A stretch of DNA of 64,000 nt from Fusibacter_C sp942493125 (GTDB lineage Bacteria; Bacillota; Clostridia; Peptostreptococcales; Acidaminobacteraceae): positions 2,666,001-2,730,000 of the forward strand of contig OW818667.1 of assembly GCA_942493125.1 (NCBI GenBank), given 5' to 3'. The notes below the pieces were generated by a model that saw only the letters and a list, made by a program, of their open reading frames with translations, was not told the DNA's origin and did not search any database. This document shows, one piece after another, positions 8,165 through 16,715 of this stretch (the stretch's first letter is position 1; each line of letters starts with the position of its first letter). The position numbers and the translations under genes were made by a program.

Positions 8165-9808
8165 TTATTCGACAACCTTATAGATGACCGTCTGCCAAGG
8201 ATAGGTGCCAGAAAAGCTAGAAATACGCATGGCGTAAAGTGGATTTTCAAAAGCATATATGCGTACTGTATGTGACGCAAGATATGCCTGCATCGTATCA
8301 TAATAGTCGATAGTCACATATAGAAAATCCCATTTTGGAGACGTTCGCGCGATATAGTCCATCTCCTCATGTAGGATGATATACTGGATATTTCGCGATT
8401 CAATATAATTTTGAAAAGCATTTGTCGATGGGTCAAGATACCCCAAATTTCTGATGTCGTAGAAACAGTTCTGATCGAAAGCCTCGATGATGTTCAAATT
8501 GCCAAGCACTACGGAATCCTCTGGAACGTGCGCTGCAATTTCATTCAACATGGCATCATATGACTTCGAATAGAAACGGTTTGCTTCATAAGTGTTCAGA
8601 TTGGACCACAGATTTGATCCCCATAACATCGCCAGAATGATTAATAGCACTGGCAGCATGATTGGGGATTTTTTATTGATTAATCGCTCATAAGTGGACA
8701 ATGCCAAATGAAGGCTTTGGAGCGTCAACAAGCAAATGAAGGGCATCATAAAAACGACGGACGTCTGGTTGTATCGTCCGATGATGAGTATGCTTAGTGC
8801 TATACCGATAACTGTGACCAAGAGATAAAATACAGAGGCTTCTTGGCGCGTCGTTTTATTGAGACGCACTTTTGTAAGTGCAATCAATAAGAGCGGTAGC
8901 CAAATCAAGACGAGTAAACCCATTAATATCAGAGACAACTTGATATCAAAGAGATCGTAGGTGCCACCAATCTGATTGAAAAGCTTGTACCAGTACCAAT
9001 AAAAACCCTCGAATCGACTGATAGCATCGGAATCAACGCCTAGTGTCTTTCCGAAATTGAGATAGCCCTCTAAAAAATTTGGGTTCATCCAATAGCCGAT
9101 AATGGCATAGAAAAGAGCCCCAAATGCTGTCAGTCCAACGAGTTTTAGAAAATGGGAGAGCCGCGCTTCACGCATTAACCATTTGTAAAATAATAACCCT
9201 GCAAAGCAGACGCCGAGGATAAAACTGTTCGGGTGCACCCCCATGCCTAATAGTATAAGCAGAGAAAGCTTTGGCACCAGGTACTTAACGTCGTCTTTTA
9301 AGAGCAACCAGTAACCGAGCAGTAACAAAAATAATATGATGGTTTCTTGTCTTCCGAGATGTGAACTATAGACAAATTGAATATTTAAACACATCATAAA
9401 GGTTGCGGCAAGTCCATAGAGTGGATTTTCAAAATGCTTACGTGCAATCTTGTAGACGAGGGGCAAGCAAAGTGTTCCGAAAATAAGGGCGACCAATCTT
9501 ACAGCAACTACTGATGGTCCGTATGTTTTCAGTGCGATGATCAGCATGCTATTGTATAGCCACCTAAACGGATGTATGACTCGTGGGTATAAATCGTAAA
9601 AGGGTTCTGTGACGTCAAAACGACCTTGATCCAGTATTTCAGTAGCAATGCCTTTAAGCCAGAGCTCATCTGAGTGTACAGTTGGAAAGGCCATCAAAGT
9701 AGCAAAATTGACACAAAAAAAAGCTGCGATTAAGAAGAAAGTCATCCAATCGTATGTGCTGAACGGTCTTATATTTTGAAGGGCTTTATTGTCTGATGAA
9801 AAAATCAT
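8165..9808 (-). CDS. GT39-type polytopic glycosyltransferase (ArnT/PMT-like)
   Basis: 547 residues with about 11-12 hydrophobic segments. The first outer loop carries HSDE, the acidic motif typical of GT39/ArnT-like enzymes that use polyprenyl-phosphate sugars, followed by a long loop with PRVIHPFRWLYNS. The C-terminal ~120 residues form an extracytoplasmic domain. It is convergent with the GT2/ATP-grasp pair, and the GT2 enzyme could supply its lipid-linked donor. It stands alone, with its promoter in 9809-10089. Specificity is unknown. Confidence 0.8.
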   Translation of the reverse strand: MIFSSDNKALQNIRPFSTYDWMTFFLIAAFFCVNFATLMAFPTVHSDELWLKGIATEILDQGRFDVTEPFYDLYPRVIHPFRWLYNSMLIIALKTYGPSVVAVRLVALIFGTLCLPLVYKIARKHFENPLYGLAATFMMCLNIQFVYSSHLGRQETIILFLLLLGYWLLLKDDVKYLVPKLSLLILLGMGVHPNSFILGVCFAGLLFYKWLMREARLSHFLKLVGLTAFGALFYAIIGYWMNPNFLEGYLNFGKTLGVDSDAISRFEGFYWYWYKLFNQIGGTYDLFDIKLSLILMGLLVLIWLPLLLIALTKVRLNKTTRQEASVFYLLVTVIGIALSILIIGRYNQTSVVFMMPFICLLTLQSLHLALSTYERLINKKSPIMLPVLLIILAMLWGSNLWSNLNTYEANRFYSKSYDAMLNEIAAHVPEDSVVLGNLNIIEAFDQNCFYDIRNLGYLDPSTNAFQNYIESRNIQYIILHEEMDYIARTSPKWDFLYVTIDYYDTMQAYLASHTVRIYAFENPLYAMRISSFSGTYPWQTVIYKVVE

Positions 9809-10089
9809 AAAGTGCGGACCTCACATTTTATCTCTCATTTATGGACCTTGGAATTATTCAGTTTCCTCATTTATCATAATAGATAGAGGCAAAAAAGTAT
9901 ACATGGCTATTTGTGGTTGTTAAAAATCTATCATTCTAATATGAAATGGAGTATAAGCAAATGCGATAACCAAAGCTAGGGGGTATCGTTTATAATAAGC
10001 TAGAAATCGTTAAGTTTATGACGATCAATTTGTTTATTATTTAACAATATACTCCAAAGCAATCTCACAAATTCGTTTAGGAGGTCAAC
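9809..10089. other. Intergenic region between divergent GT39 and rhodanese genes
   Basis: 281 bp, AT-rich. It holds one copy of the dispersed palindromic motif (GGAATTATTCAGTTTCCTCA, 9850-9869) and a TATAAT at 9991-9996 for the rhodanese direction without a good -35. The GGAGG before the rhodanese start lies at about 10078-10083. Nothing else was recognised. Confidence 0.5.
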
Positions 10090-11001
10090 ATGACAAAAGG
10101 ATTTACAAAATTCATGCTGATAGCAGTTTTAACGGTTATGGTGCTCTTAATGACATCGTGTGCCGTTGATACATCGTATTCAGGATCGATGAATGTCGTC
10201 GAGGCATCTAAGGTTATTGAAGATATGGCTTCCAATCCAGCAGTTATCGTCATCGATGCACGCGGTAAAGAAGCCTACGATAAGGGACATCTCGATGGCG
10301 CCATCTGTTTATCGGTTGAAGAAGCCGTAGTGGAAACTACGGTACCAAATATGCTGATACCTAAAGAGCCATTTGAAAAACTTATGTCTTCAAAAGGTAT
10401 TTCCAATGACAGCATTGTATACATCTATGATGACAATGCAGGTATATTCGCTGCACGCATCTGGTGGACCATGCGTATTTACGGACATCAAAACGTGATG
10501 ATCGTAAACGGCGGTTCCTCAGCACTCGTAAAGGCAGAAGGCGCTTTGTCTGCTGAAACGACAACGCTTGCAGTGTCTGAGTACACAGCTACTGAAGCAA
10601 ATACAGCGACCATCGCTACCTTTGAAGAAGTAGAAGCGATAGCGAATGCACCACAAGAAAATGTCAAACTATTAGATGTTAGATCACCTGCTGAATACGC
10701 CGAAGGGTATATTCCAGGCGCAATATTATATCCACATACTCAAAACCTCTATAAGGATGGCACGTTTATGTCAAGTAGAGACCTCAGTTTGTTTTATAAA
10801 GATGCTGGTTTTGAGAAGGTCGATATGATTATTGTTTATTGCAAAACATCTGTTAGAGCGACACAAACTGTGGCTTTGCTAGAAGAAGCAGGCTTTACAA
10901 ATTTGAAAGTCTATGACGGCGCATGGCTTGAATGGTCATCACGAGTAGGCGTTACAGCACCAGTCGAAACAGTACCCGTGGGGGAATCAGACGGATCCTG
11001 A
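10090..11001 (+). CDS. Two-domain rhodanese (thiosulfate sulfurtransferase) lipoprotein
   Basis: 303 residues. A signal peptide ends in a lipobox LMTSC with Cys24 as the lipidation site, so the protein is anchored outside the membrane. Domain 1 (about 32-170) is the inactive type usual in thiosulfate sulfurtransferases: YDDNAG replaces the catalytic loop. Domain 2 (about 185-290) has the active loop CKTSVRA with Cys251. It probably moves sulfane sulfur from thiosulfate or a similar donor. It is co-directional with the four-rhodanese lipoprotein 27 bp downstream and only a few kb from the YeeE/TusA genes. Confidence 0.88.
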   Translation: MTKGFTKFMLIAVLTVMVLLMTSCAVDTSYSGSMNVVEASKVIEDMASNPAVIVIDARGKEAYDKGHLDGAICLSVEEAVVETTVPNMLIPKEPFEKLMSSKGISNDSIVYIYDDNAGIFAARIWWTMRIYGHQNVMIVNGGSSALVKAEGALSAETTTLAVSEYTATEANTATIATFEEVEAIANAPQENVKLLDVRSPAEYAEGYIPGAILYPHTQNLYKDGTFMSSRDLSLFYKDAGFEKVDMIIVYCKTSVRATQTVALLEEAGFTNLKVYDGAWLEWSSRVGVTAPVETVPVGESDGS

Positions 11002-11028
11002 TAAAGATATTGATGGAGGATGAAACAT

Positions 11029-12786
11029 ATGAGTAAGAAGTGGTTAGGGTTATTATTGGCACTTGTTTTAGTATTTTCGACAACAGCATGTGGAAAGACA
11101 GAAGAACAAGCATCAATGGATGTTGTTACAACTGAAGCGACAACTGAAGCTGCAGCGTTTGATATGACTTCCCTTGTAACGGCTTATTTTGAAAACATGC
11201 CAGAGCACATCTATAAAATTGATCAAAAAGAATTTGTTGAAAAAGTTGTTGCTGATGAGGCAATGACAATACTTGATATTAGAACTGCGGAAGACTACGC
11301 AGCTGGTCACGTAAAAGGCGCAGTCAACATGCCTTGGGGTCCAGCAATCAGCGAAGGCTTATCGAGCATTCCAAGTGACAAACCAGTATTTGTTTATTGC
11401 TATACAGGACAAACTGCTGGTCAAGCGGTTGCGACGTTAAATATTGCAGGTTTTGATGCAAGAAGTGTCAATCTTGGATGGAACCTTGGTATCTCAAAGG
11501 TTGAAGGCGTTGCAGATGTAACAGTTACAGAAGCAGCGACACTTACAGCTGGAGTTGCGACGATTGAAGCGTCTATTCAAACGGCTTTAAATGACTATTA
11601 TGCAGGTCTATCAACCGTTGCAGATAGCATCTATAAAAATTACAAAGTTTCTGAAGCGGATCTAAAAACAATGGTTGATGCAAAAGATGCATCTATCTAT
11701 ATCTACTCAGTTAGAAAAGCGGAAGATTTCAATAAAGGACATATCGAAGGCGCTTTAAATAACCCATTTGGTAAAACTATGGCTGCGGACTTTGCCAACT
11801 TGCCAAAAGACAAAAAAATCGTCGTATACTGCTACACAGGTCAAACAGCAGGTCAAGTAACCTCTGCATTAAGACTTATGGGCTACGACGCCGTATCACT
11901 CAATGGTGGTATGGGAACAGCGGCCAATGCGCCTGCAGGTTGGGCAAATAACGGTTTCCCAGTGGTTTCAGAAGTTACCACAAAGCTGGATGAACTCTAC
12001 ACAAATATGCCTGAACACATCTTCAAAATCGCAGAAAAAGAGTTTGTTGAGATGGTCGTTGCAGAAACACCTATGACAGTTCTCGATATCAGAACAGCTG
12101 AAGATTATGCAAAAGGTCACGTGAAAGGTGCAGTCAACGTACCTTGGGGTCCAGCAATCGCAGAAAATTTAGCCAATATCCCAACAGATAAACCCGTCTT
12201 TTTATACTGCTATACTGGCCAAACAGCTGGTCAAGCAGTGGTAACTTTAAATGTTGCAGGTATTGAAGCAAGAAGCGTCAATCTCGGATGGAATCTCGGT
12301 ATCTCTAAAGTTGAAGGCGTTGCGGCAGTCACAGTGACTGATGCAAGTGTATTTGAAGGCGCTGGCTCAGAAATTTCACCAGCTGTTCAAGAGCAAATCA
12401 CTGCATACTATGCAGGACTAGGAACAATAGAAGATGCTAGATATAAAAATTACAAAGTATCTGAAGACGATTTAAAATTGATGGTCGATGCTAAAGACGA
12501 TTCAATCTATATCTTGTCAGTTAGAAAAGCTGAAGACTTTGCGGCAGGCCATATCGAAGGGGCTACAAATATTCCTTTTGGAAAAGAAATGTTGGCGGCG
12601 TTTAAAGCAGAATTGCCAAAAGATAAAAAAATTGTCGTTTACTGTTACACAGGACAAACAGCAGGTCAAGCAACTGCTGCACTTCGTATGATGGGTTATG
12701 ATGCCGTATCACTCAATGGCGGTATGGGTACGCCTGCCAATGCACCAGCTGGTTGGGCGAACAAAGGTTATCCAATCGTTCAATAA
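11029..12786 (+). CDS. Four-domain rhodanese lipoprotein
   Basis: 585 residues from the ATG at 11029, which has GGAGG with 9-nt spacing; the ATG at 11020 touches that site and is less likely. Signal peptide with lipobox STTAC, Cys21. Four rhodanese domains follow, each with the same catalytic loop CYTGQTAGQ at cysteines 124, 268, 394 and 539. Domains 1 and 3 resemble each other (MPEHIYKID / MPEHIFKIA; RSVNLGWNLGISKVEGVA in both), as do 2 and 4 (YKNYKVSE; YDAVSLNGGMGT), so the protein is a duplicated A-B pair with a period of about 270 residues. Synonymous differences between copies show an old duplication. Probably an extracytoplasmic sulfurtransferase; the substrate is unknown. Confidence 0.9.
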   Translation: MSKKWLGLLLALVLVFSTTACGKTEEQASMDVVTTEATTEAAAFDMTSLVTAYFENMPEHIYKIDQKEFVEKVVADEAMTILDIRTAEDYAAGHVKGAVNMPWGPAISEGLSSIPSDKPVFVYCYTGQTAGQAVATLNIAGFDARSVNLGWNLGISKVEGVADVTVTEAATLTAGVATIEASIQTALNDYYAGLSTVADSIYKNYKVSEADLKTMVDAKDASIYIYSVRKAEDFNKGHIEGALNNPFGKTMAADFANLPKDKKIVVYCYTGQTAGQVTSALRLMGYDAVSLNGGMGTAANAPAGWANNGFPVVSEVTTKLDELYTNMPEHIFKIAEKEFVEMVVAETPMTVLDIRTAEDYAKGHVKGAVNVPWGPAIAENLANIPTDKPVFLYCYTGQTAGQAVVTLNVAGIEARSVNLGWNLGISKVEGVAAVTVTDASVFEGAGSEISPAVQEQITAYYAGLGTIEDARYKNYKVSEDDLKLMVDAKDDSIYILSVRKAEDFAAGHIEGATNIPFGKEMLAAFKAELPKDKKIVVYCYTGQTAGQATAALRMMGYDAVSLNGGMGTPANAPAGWANKGYPIVQ

Positions 12787-12829
12787 TTATATCGGGTTTC
12801 ATCAGACCGACTATTTCCTAAACTAATTT

Positions 12830-12875
12830 GAGATGCCTTTCATGATATAATTGATGAAATGGCATCTCATTTTGT
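12830..12875 (+). terminator. Terminator after the rhodanese genes
   Basis: Stem GAGATGCCTTTCAT (12830-12843) / ATGAAATGGCATCTC (12854-12868) with one bulge, followed by ATTTTGT. Confidence 0.65.
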
Positions 12876-12883
12876 ATAACTAT

Positions 12884-12949
12884 GGAAATTGCATAATTAC
12901 CTTTGATAAATGAAATTCATACAATTTGGAATTATACAATTTCCTCAAC
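12884..12949. repeat. Cluster of dispersed palindromic motif before the aminotransferase gene
   Basis: Three related inverted repeats lie within 66 bp: GGAAATTGCATAATTACC (12884-12901), a degenerate GAAATTCATACAATTT (about 12912-12927), and GGAATTATACAATTTCCTCA (12928-12947). The same motif recurs elsewhere in the window. The cluster ends about 20 bp before the gene start at 12968, a fitting place for an operator. Confidence 0.6.
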
Positions 12950-12967
12950 AATGAAAACGAGGGCACT

Positions 12968-14164
12968 ATGTTATCGACATATTCTAAAATACCTTTCAAT
13001 AAACCATTCACCAGTGAAGCCATCGAGCGGAAGGTGATTGATAATATGAGAAAAACCCCACTTGGTGAAGTGGATCAAGAAAGACGATTAGAAGCACTGC
13101 TTCGTAAAACCGTCGGCCTATCGGATCAAACTGATGTATTTTTCACCCACTCTGCAACGCAAGCGTTGGAAATCATGGCGCTTTCGCTTGATCTCAATGT
13201 GGGGGATGAAATTATTTTGCCTTCTTATACGTATGCAGCAACTGCCAACGCTTTTGCTCGCACGGGTGCAACGCTCATATTTGCCGATGTCGCCATGGAG
13301 ACGCTGAACATCACTGTTGATACAGTTGAACCACTGATCACAGAGAGGACAAAGGCAATTATCCCAATCCATTATGGTGGTTATGCTGCCGATCTACATG
13401 GGCTACAGGATCTATCATCTAGACACGCTTTGAAACTACTTGAAGATGCGGCACATGGTATAGGCGCAGCCTATGACAACAAACCGCTAGGTACAATCGG
13501 TGATATGGGATGTTTGAGTTTTCACCATTCAAAAAATATCACGGCAGGTGGAGCGGGTGGCGTACTGTTCATCAACAAAGAGACTGTTGAAAGAAAGCTT
13601 ATCGAAACCATCTATTATCAAGGCACAGATCGGGTAGACTTCTTACAAGGCAAGACGTCTGCATATCATTGGCAAAGACTTGGTGGTGAATATGCGATGA
13701 CACCTTATGCGATGGCCTATTTAGAGGCGTGTTTAACAGAACTTGAATCAGTAACAAGTCGTCGATCCATGATGTGGGAGAGATACCAAGAGGCATTCAA
13801 AAAAGCGTTCAAAGAATTCATGTCAAAATCTCTTGAAGTGTATAACAATCATTCGATCATCTTACCGAGTCAAATCGATCATGCGCGTGGCAACGGTCAT
13901 ATATACTACATGATTATGCCAGACACTCAAAGTCGAGATGAGCTCCGGCTACATCTGAAAGAAATGAACATTGATGCTTACACGCACTATGAACCCCTGC
14001 ATCTTTCAGAAGGTGGAAAGCGATATGGTAAGACCAGGACAAGTCTTGTCAATACAGAGGCTATTGCGCAGCGCATGATTAGGCTACCTTTATACGATGC
14101 TCTGAGTATAGAGGAACAGGACCGTGTCATTGAAGCAGTTATCAAATGTGTAATGCAGACATAA
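12968..14164 (+). CDS. DegT/DnrJ/EryC1/StrS family sugar aminotransferase (WecE-like)
   Basis: 399 residues from the ATG at 12968, preceded by GAGGG. The frame is open further upstream, but there it runs through the palindromic repeat, so the longer start is rejected. This PLP enzyme has the catalytic lysine (about residue 189) in FHHSKNITAGGAGG, plus PSYTYAATANAF and LLEDAAHGIGAAYDNKPLG. These closely resemble WecE/RffA, which aminates a dTDP-4-keto-6-deoxyhexose. The next gene encodes a sugar-nucleotide epimerase/dehydratase, so the pair likely makes an amino-deoxy sugar for surface glycans. Confidence 0.87.
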   Translation: MLSTYSKIPFNKPFTSEAIERKVIDNMRKTPLGEVDQERRLEALLRKTVGLSDQTDVFFTHSATQALEIMALSLDLNVGDEIILPSYTYAATANAFARTGATLIFADVAMETLNITVDTVEPLITERTKAIIPIHYGGYAADLHGLQDLSSRHALKLLEDAAHGIGAAYDNKPLGTIGDMGCLSFHHSKNITAGGAGGVLFINKETVERKLIETIYYQGTDRVDFLQGKTSAYHWQRLGGEYAMTPYAMAYLEACLTELESVTSRRSMMWERYQEAFKKAFKEFMSKSLEVYNNHSIILPSQIDHARGNGHIYYMIMPDTQSRDELRLHLKEMNIDAYTHYEPLHLSEGGKRYGKTRTSLVNTEAIAQRMIRLPLYDALSIEEQDRVIEAVIKCVMQT

Positions 14165-14216
14165 AACTGAATAAAAGCAAAGTATAGTGATACTAAAATA
14201 AAGAGGCGAATAAACT

Positions 14217-15260
14217 ATGGAACCAAGCAAGCAAGTAGGCAATAAAAGTGGTTGCAAAAATTTCTGTGTGACAGGTGGCGCAGGATTTATTGGCAGTTAT
14301 TTTATTAAGTGGCTCGACCATATGAAAAAAACAGGTGCACAGATTGGGGAAATCATCGTTTATGATAAACTGACTTATGCTGCTGATTTGAGCAGACTTG
14401 ATGGCGCAAAATATATATTTGTAGAAGGAGACGTTTGTAATGCAAGTGATTTTGCAGATGTACTTACAAAGTTTGCAATCACACATGTTGTCCATTTTGC
14501 GGCTGAATCTCATGTTGATAGGAGCATCAATGATGAGATGCCTTTCATACAGACGAACATTATAGGTACTGCATCGGTTTTGGATGCGACATCGCAGCAC
14601 TTTCGCCAAATGTTAGATGCCGATTCCGATAAAATGTTTGTGCATATCTCAACCGATGAAGTCTATGGCTCAATTCTGGAAACAGAGATAGCAGCAGATG
14701 AAAGCACACGACTCAATCCAAGCAATCCCTATGCAGCGACAAAAGCGGCTTCAGATCAATTGGTGATCAGCAAGATGAATAGTGAAGCGTTTCCAGCTTT
14801 AATTCTTCGTAGCAGCAATAACTTTGGACGATTTCAACACAATGAAAAGCTGATTCCCAAAGTGATTGATTGTCTTTCAAAGGGCATGCCAATTCCCATC
14901 TATGGTGAAGGCAGACAAAAGCGCTGCTGGCTTTCTGCGCAGACATATAGTGAAATCATATGGTCTTTAATAGAAGCAAATGTCGTGAATCAAGTGATCA
15001 ATGTACGTGGTATAGAAATTTATAGCAACTTAGAACTTGTAGAGCTTATACGCCATAAATATGCAAAGGTGACAGGTCTAACTGTAAATGAAGTGTCAAG
15101 CATTGACTATGTAGAGGACCGAAAATATCATGATTTTTTCTATCATATAGACGATTCCAAGCTAAGAACGCTAAATTTATATACTGAAACCTATGAAACT
15201 TTGGAGAAATGCTTAGATGAGATGATTGTCATAAGCATATCTGGTAATTCTCAACATTGA
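14217..15260 (+). CDS. NAD-dependent sugar-nucleotide epimerase/dehydratase (RmlB-like)
   Basis: 347 residues of the extended SDR family. NAD motif is TGGAGFIGS, followed by DKLTYAADLSRL, HFAAESHVDRSI and the STDEVYGS block. The catalytic YxxxK is YAATK. The features match dTDP-glucose 4,6-dehydratase (RmlB/RffG), including the Asp-Glu pair in TDEVYG. C-terminal sequence is less typical (REIYSNLELVELI-like region), so another nucleotide sugar is possible. It follows the aminotransferase gene by 52 bp and probably provides its keto-sugar substrate. Confidence 0.82.
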   Translation: MEPSKQVGNKSGCKNFCVTGGAGFIGSYFIKWLDHMKKTGAQIGEIIVYDKLTYAADLSRLDGAKYIFVEGDVCNASDFADVLTKFAITHVVHFAAESHVDRSINDEMPFIQTNIIGTASVLDATSQHFRQMLDADSDKMFVHISTDEVYGSILETEIAADESTRLNPSNPYAATKAASDQLVISKMNSEAFPALILRSSNNFGRFQHNEKLIPKVIDCLSKGMPIPIYGEGRQKRCWLSAQTYSEIIWSLIEANVVNQVINVRGIEIYSNLELVELIRHKYAKVTGLTVNEVSSIDYVEDRKYHDFFYHIDDSKLRTLNLYTETYETLEKCLDEMIVISISGNSQH

Positions 15261-15305
15261 CAAAACCCTAATATTTATGTAGTATATGAGTATAAGTGAA
15301 TATAA
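15257..15305 (+). promoter_or_regulatory. arsR promoter and candidate ArsR operator
   Basis: TTGACA at 15257-15262 (overlapping the preceding stop codon), 17 bp, then TAGTAT at 15280-15285. The AT-rich imperfect repeat TATATGAGTATAAGTGAATA from 15283 covers the -10 and start region, where ArsR repressors usually bind. Confidence 0.5.
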
Positions 15306-15334
15306 GAATTTATTGTTAAATATGAGGTGCTTTT

Positions 15335-15679
15335 ATGATGGATGTTGAAATATTTAAAGCGTTTTCAGACGAAAACAGACTGCGCATCGTCAATCTCTTG
15401 ATGCACAAGGAACTGTGTGTTTGCGAACTAGAAGCAGTCCTTGAGATGTCACAATCCAATGTCTCTAGACACTTGATCAAATTGAAGCAGGCTCAAATAG
15501 TCACATCAAAAAAGGATTCCCAGTGGGTGTATTATTCGATTAATCCTAAGTTTATTGAAAATAACAACCATCTATATGCGCACATTCAGTCGCGCTTTAC
15601 TATGGATGAGAGCCTCGTTGCAGACTCTGAAAAACTTAAAGTCGTCGGTGCGCAGCATGCTATATGCATGACCGGATGA
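15335..15679 (+). CDS. arsR: ArsR/SmtB family arsenic-responsive repressor
   Basis: 114 residues. The winged helix includes the metalloid site ELCVCEL with Cys28 and Cys30 in the DNA-binding helix region, the arsenite sensor of ArsR, followed by the recognition helix MSQSNVSRHLIKLKQA. Arsenite binding releases DNA. It heads the arsenic operon (arsR, arsC, DUF2703, acr3, radical SAM). Two successive ATG codons occur; the first, after GAGGTGC, is used here. Confidence 0.93.
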   Translation: MMDVEIFKAFSDENRLRIVNLLMHKELCVCELEAVLEMSQSNVSRHLIKLKQAQIVTSKKDSQWVYYSINPKFIENNNHLYAHIQSRFTMDESLVADSEKLKVVGAQHAICMTG

Positions 15680-15752
15680 AATAATACAAGCAATCCAATC
15701 AACACAAAATCAAATCATAACGACGATTCAGTCGTATAATTAGGAGGATTTT

Positions 15753-16172
15753 ATGAACGCAAAACCAAAAGTAGCCTTTATATGTGTACACAATTCATGC
15801 AGAAGCCAAATGGCTGAAGCGCTTGGTAAACACTTTGCATCAGATGTTTTTGAAAGCTATTCTGCAGGAACAGAGTTAAGACCACATATCAATCAAGATG
15901 CTGTAAGACTCATCAAAGAAATCTATAATATTGATATGGAAGAGACACAACGTTCAAAATTGTTGCCAGATATTCCAGAAGTAGATATCGTCATCAAGAT
16001 GGGATGTAATGTCATTTGCCCATTTTTACCAAGCCAACATGAAGAGGATTGGGGACTTGATGATCCATCTGGAAAATCTGATGATGAATTCAAGATGATT
16101 ATAGCTAAGATAGAAGAAAACGTTAAAATTCTCGCGGAGAAAATTAAAAACAATGAGATTGAACTCGCTTAA
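15753..16172 (+). CDS. arsC: Arsenate reductase, thioredoxin-coupled type
   Basis: 139 residues, low-molecular-weight phosphatase fold. The P-loop is CVHNSCRS with catalytic Cys11, and the redox cysteines are in MGCNVICPFLP, as in the pI258/B. subtilis ArsC family that passes a disulfide to thioredoxin. It converts arsenate to arsenite, which the Acr3 pump then exports. The ATG follows TAGGAGGA. Gap of 73 bp after arsR. Confidence 0.94.
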   Translation: MNAKPKVAFICVHNSCRSQMAEALGKHFASDVFESYSAGTELRPHINQDAVRLIKEIYNIDMEETQRSKLLPDIPEVDIVIKMGCNVICPFLPSQHEEDWGLDDPSGKSDDEFKMIIAKIEENVKILAEKIKNNEIELA

Positions 16173-16196
16173 TCAAACGCATAATGGAGGTACCAG

Positions 16197-16715
16197 ATGA
16201 TAGATATTATCGTGATGAAAAACAAGGCGATTAAAATCGATTTTTTATATTTAGATTTGAATACTTGTGACCGTTGCATGGATACGGAACATACTTTGGA
16301 TGAAGCGGTGGAAGAATTGTCAAGACCACTTAAATCAATGGGTTATGACATAATCGTGAACAAAGTAAATATTATTAATGTAGACTTAGCTAAAACATAT
16401 AAATTCAAAAGTTCGCCGACAATACGTGTAGGTGGATTTGATATATTAGGAGAAATTGAGGAAAACACTTGTGGTGCTTGTAGCGACATAAGTGGCAGTA
16501 CGACCTCTTGCCGTGTATTTGTCCATGAGGGCAAAATCTATAATGATCCTCCTAAGGCGATGATAATTGATGGTATTTTAAAGCAATTGTACGCTCCTGA
16601 CTATAAAACGACCGATTCAGATGCTACTTATGAAATTCCAGAAAATTTAGTTGAATTCTTTGATGGTAGCGCTATAGGAAACAACAGGTGTTGTGGTGAT
16701 GAGGTGAAAGTATGA
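16197..16715 (+). CDS. DUF2703 family protein in the arsenic operon
   Basis: 172 residues with a thioredoxin-like opening (KIDFLYLDLNTCDRCMDTEH) whose CDRC pair sits where thioredoxins carry CxxC, then SSPTIRVGGFDI with the cis-proline position, then a Cys-rich stretch ENTCGACSDISGSTTSC. A closing CC pair is near the end. Members of this family occur with arsenic genes; the role is not established. A redox partner or metalloid-binding protein is a reasonable guess. The ATG follows GGAGG; the stop overlaps the acr3 start (ATGA). Confidence 0.8.
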   Translation: MIDIIVMKNKAIKIDFLYLDLNTCDRCMDTEHTLDEAVEELSRPLKSMGYDIIVNKVNIINVDLAKTYKFKSSPTIRVGGFDILGEIEENTCGACSDISGSTTSCRVFVHEGKIYNDPPKAMIIDGILKQLYAPDYKTTDSDATYEIPENLVEFFDGSAIGNNRCCGDEVKV

